Shown piece by piece: positions 14,615 to 14,778 of a stretch of 14,778 nucleotides of DNA (positions are counted from its first letter, which is position 1; every line of letters starts with the position of its first letter). Source of the stretch: Enterobacterales bacterium (GTDB taxonomy: Bacteria; Pseudomonadota; Gammaproteobacteria; Enterobacterales; Succinivibrionaceae); assembly GCA_900768635.1 (NCBI GenBank), contig CAAGDP010000219.1, positions 1-14,778 of the forward strand, read 5' to 3'. The notes beneath the pieces were generated by a model. The model was not told where the DNA came from and made no database searches. It saw only the letters and a program-made list of their open reading frames with translations. Position numbers and translations under genes: made by a program.

Positions 14615-14778
14615 ACCTTCTCAATGAAACTACCATCCGGGACTAACCGGTAAAGGCGAAAAAAAAACAATATGAAGGACATTTCTAGTCCCTCACAACG
14701 GCTATATGAAACGCCGATCTAATCGTCTATACTTAAGAATGGTAGTCATCAAAAGTCCATGTGGCTTTTTTTGAGAGC
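14615..14778. other. intergenic end region with two further hairpins
   Basis: No gene is seen. GGGACTA 14639-14645 and TAGTCCC 14686-14692 are perfect inverted copies. At the edge, AAAAGTCC 14751-14758 pairs with GGCTTTT 14763-14769 with one bulged T, followed by more T. This last hairpin resembles a small terminator readable from either strand, either for a gene beyond the right edge or for a short plus-strand RNA. Confidence 0.35.

Overview
The window looks like a piece of a gammaproteobacterial chromosome of moderate to low GC. The RapZ and short-form HPF proteins are close to the enteric versions, and hpf and rapZ are neighbours. The genes ptsN, rpoN and npr, which surround this pair in E. 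coli, are absent. There is a near-perfect CRP-type palindrome. The gene set would fit an anaerobic gut gammaproteobacterium such as a member of the Succinivibrionaceae, but that placement is an inference.

Layout, left to right. (1) Positions 1-50 hold the first codons of a gene running off the left edge on the minus strand. (2) Positions 270-2402 (minus) encode an AT-rich NACHT-domain STAND NTPase of the bacterial NLR-like anti-phage type. (3) Divergent from it, positions 2551-3410 form a compact unit: a hairpin-rich RNA leader of about 170 nt whose last hairpin buries the Shine-Dalgarno sequence, a 207-residue cysteine-rich protein with a sigma-region-4-like helix-turn-helix, and a strong intrinsic terminator. 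(4) Positions 3589-6777 are a core housekeeping block: rlmD (minus), then hpf and rapZ (plus). (5) Positions 7082-7610 hold a CRP-controlled cluster of three tandem paralogous micro-genes of 29-30 codons, each with its own ribosome binding site. I do not recognise this family. (6) Positions 7714-14515 (minus) are a complete four-gene Wadjet operon, jetA-jetB-jetC-jetD, with tightly overlapping genes. It is preceded by an extended -10 promoter whose -35 is covered by a 27-bp inverted repeat.

How the genes work together. Wadjet (JetABC SMC motor plus JetD Toprim nuclease) cleaves foreign circular plasmid DNA. The NACHT NTPase is probably a phage-sensing abortive-infection protein. Two defence modules therefore flank a conserved core block, as in a defence hot spot. 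The two least explained parts are the RNA/zinc-ribbon/sigma-like unit and the triple micro-gene cluster, and both are well organised transcription units. All calls come from reading the sequence. No database search was run.
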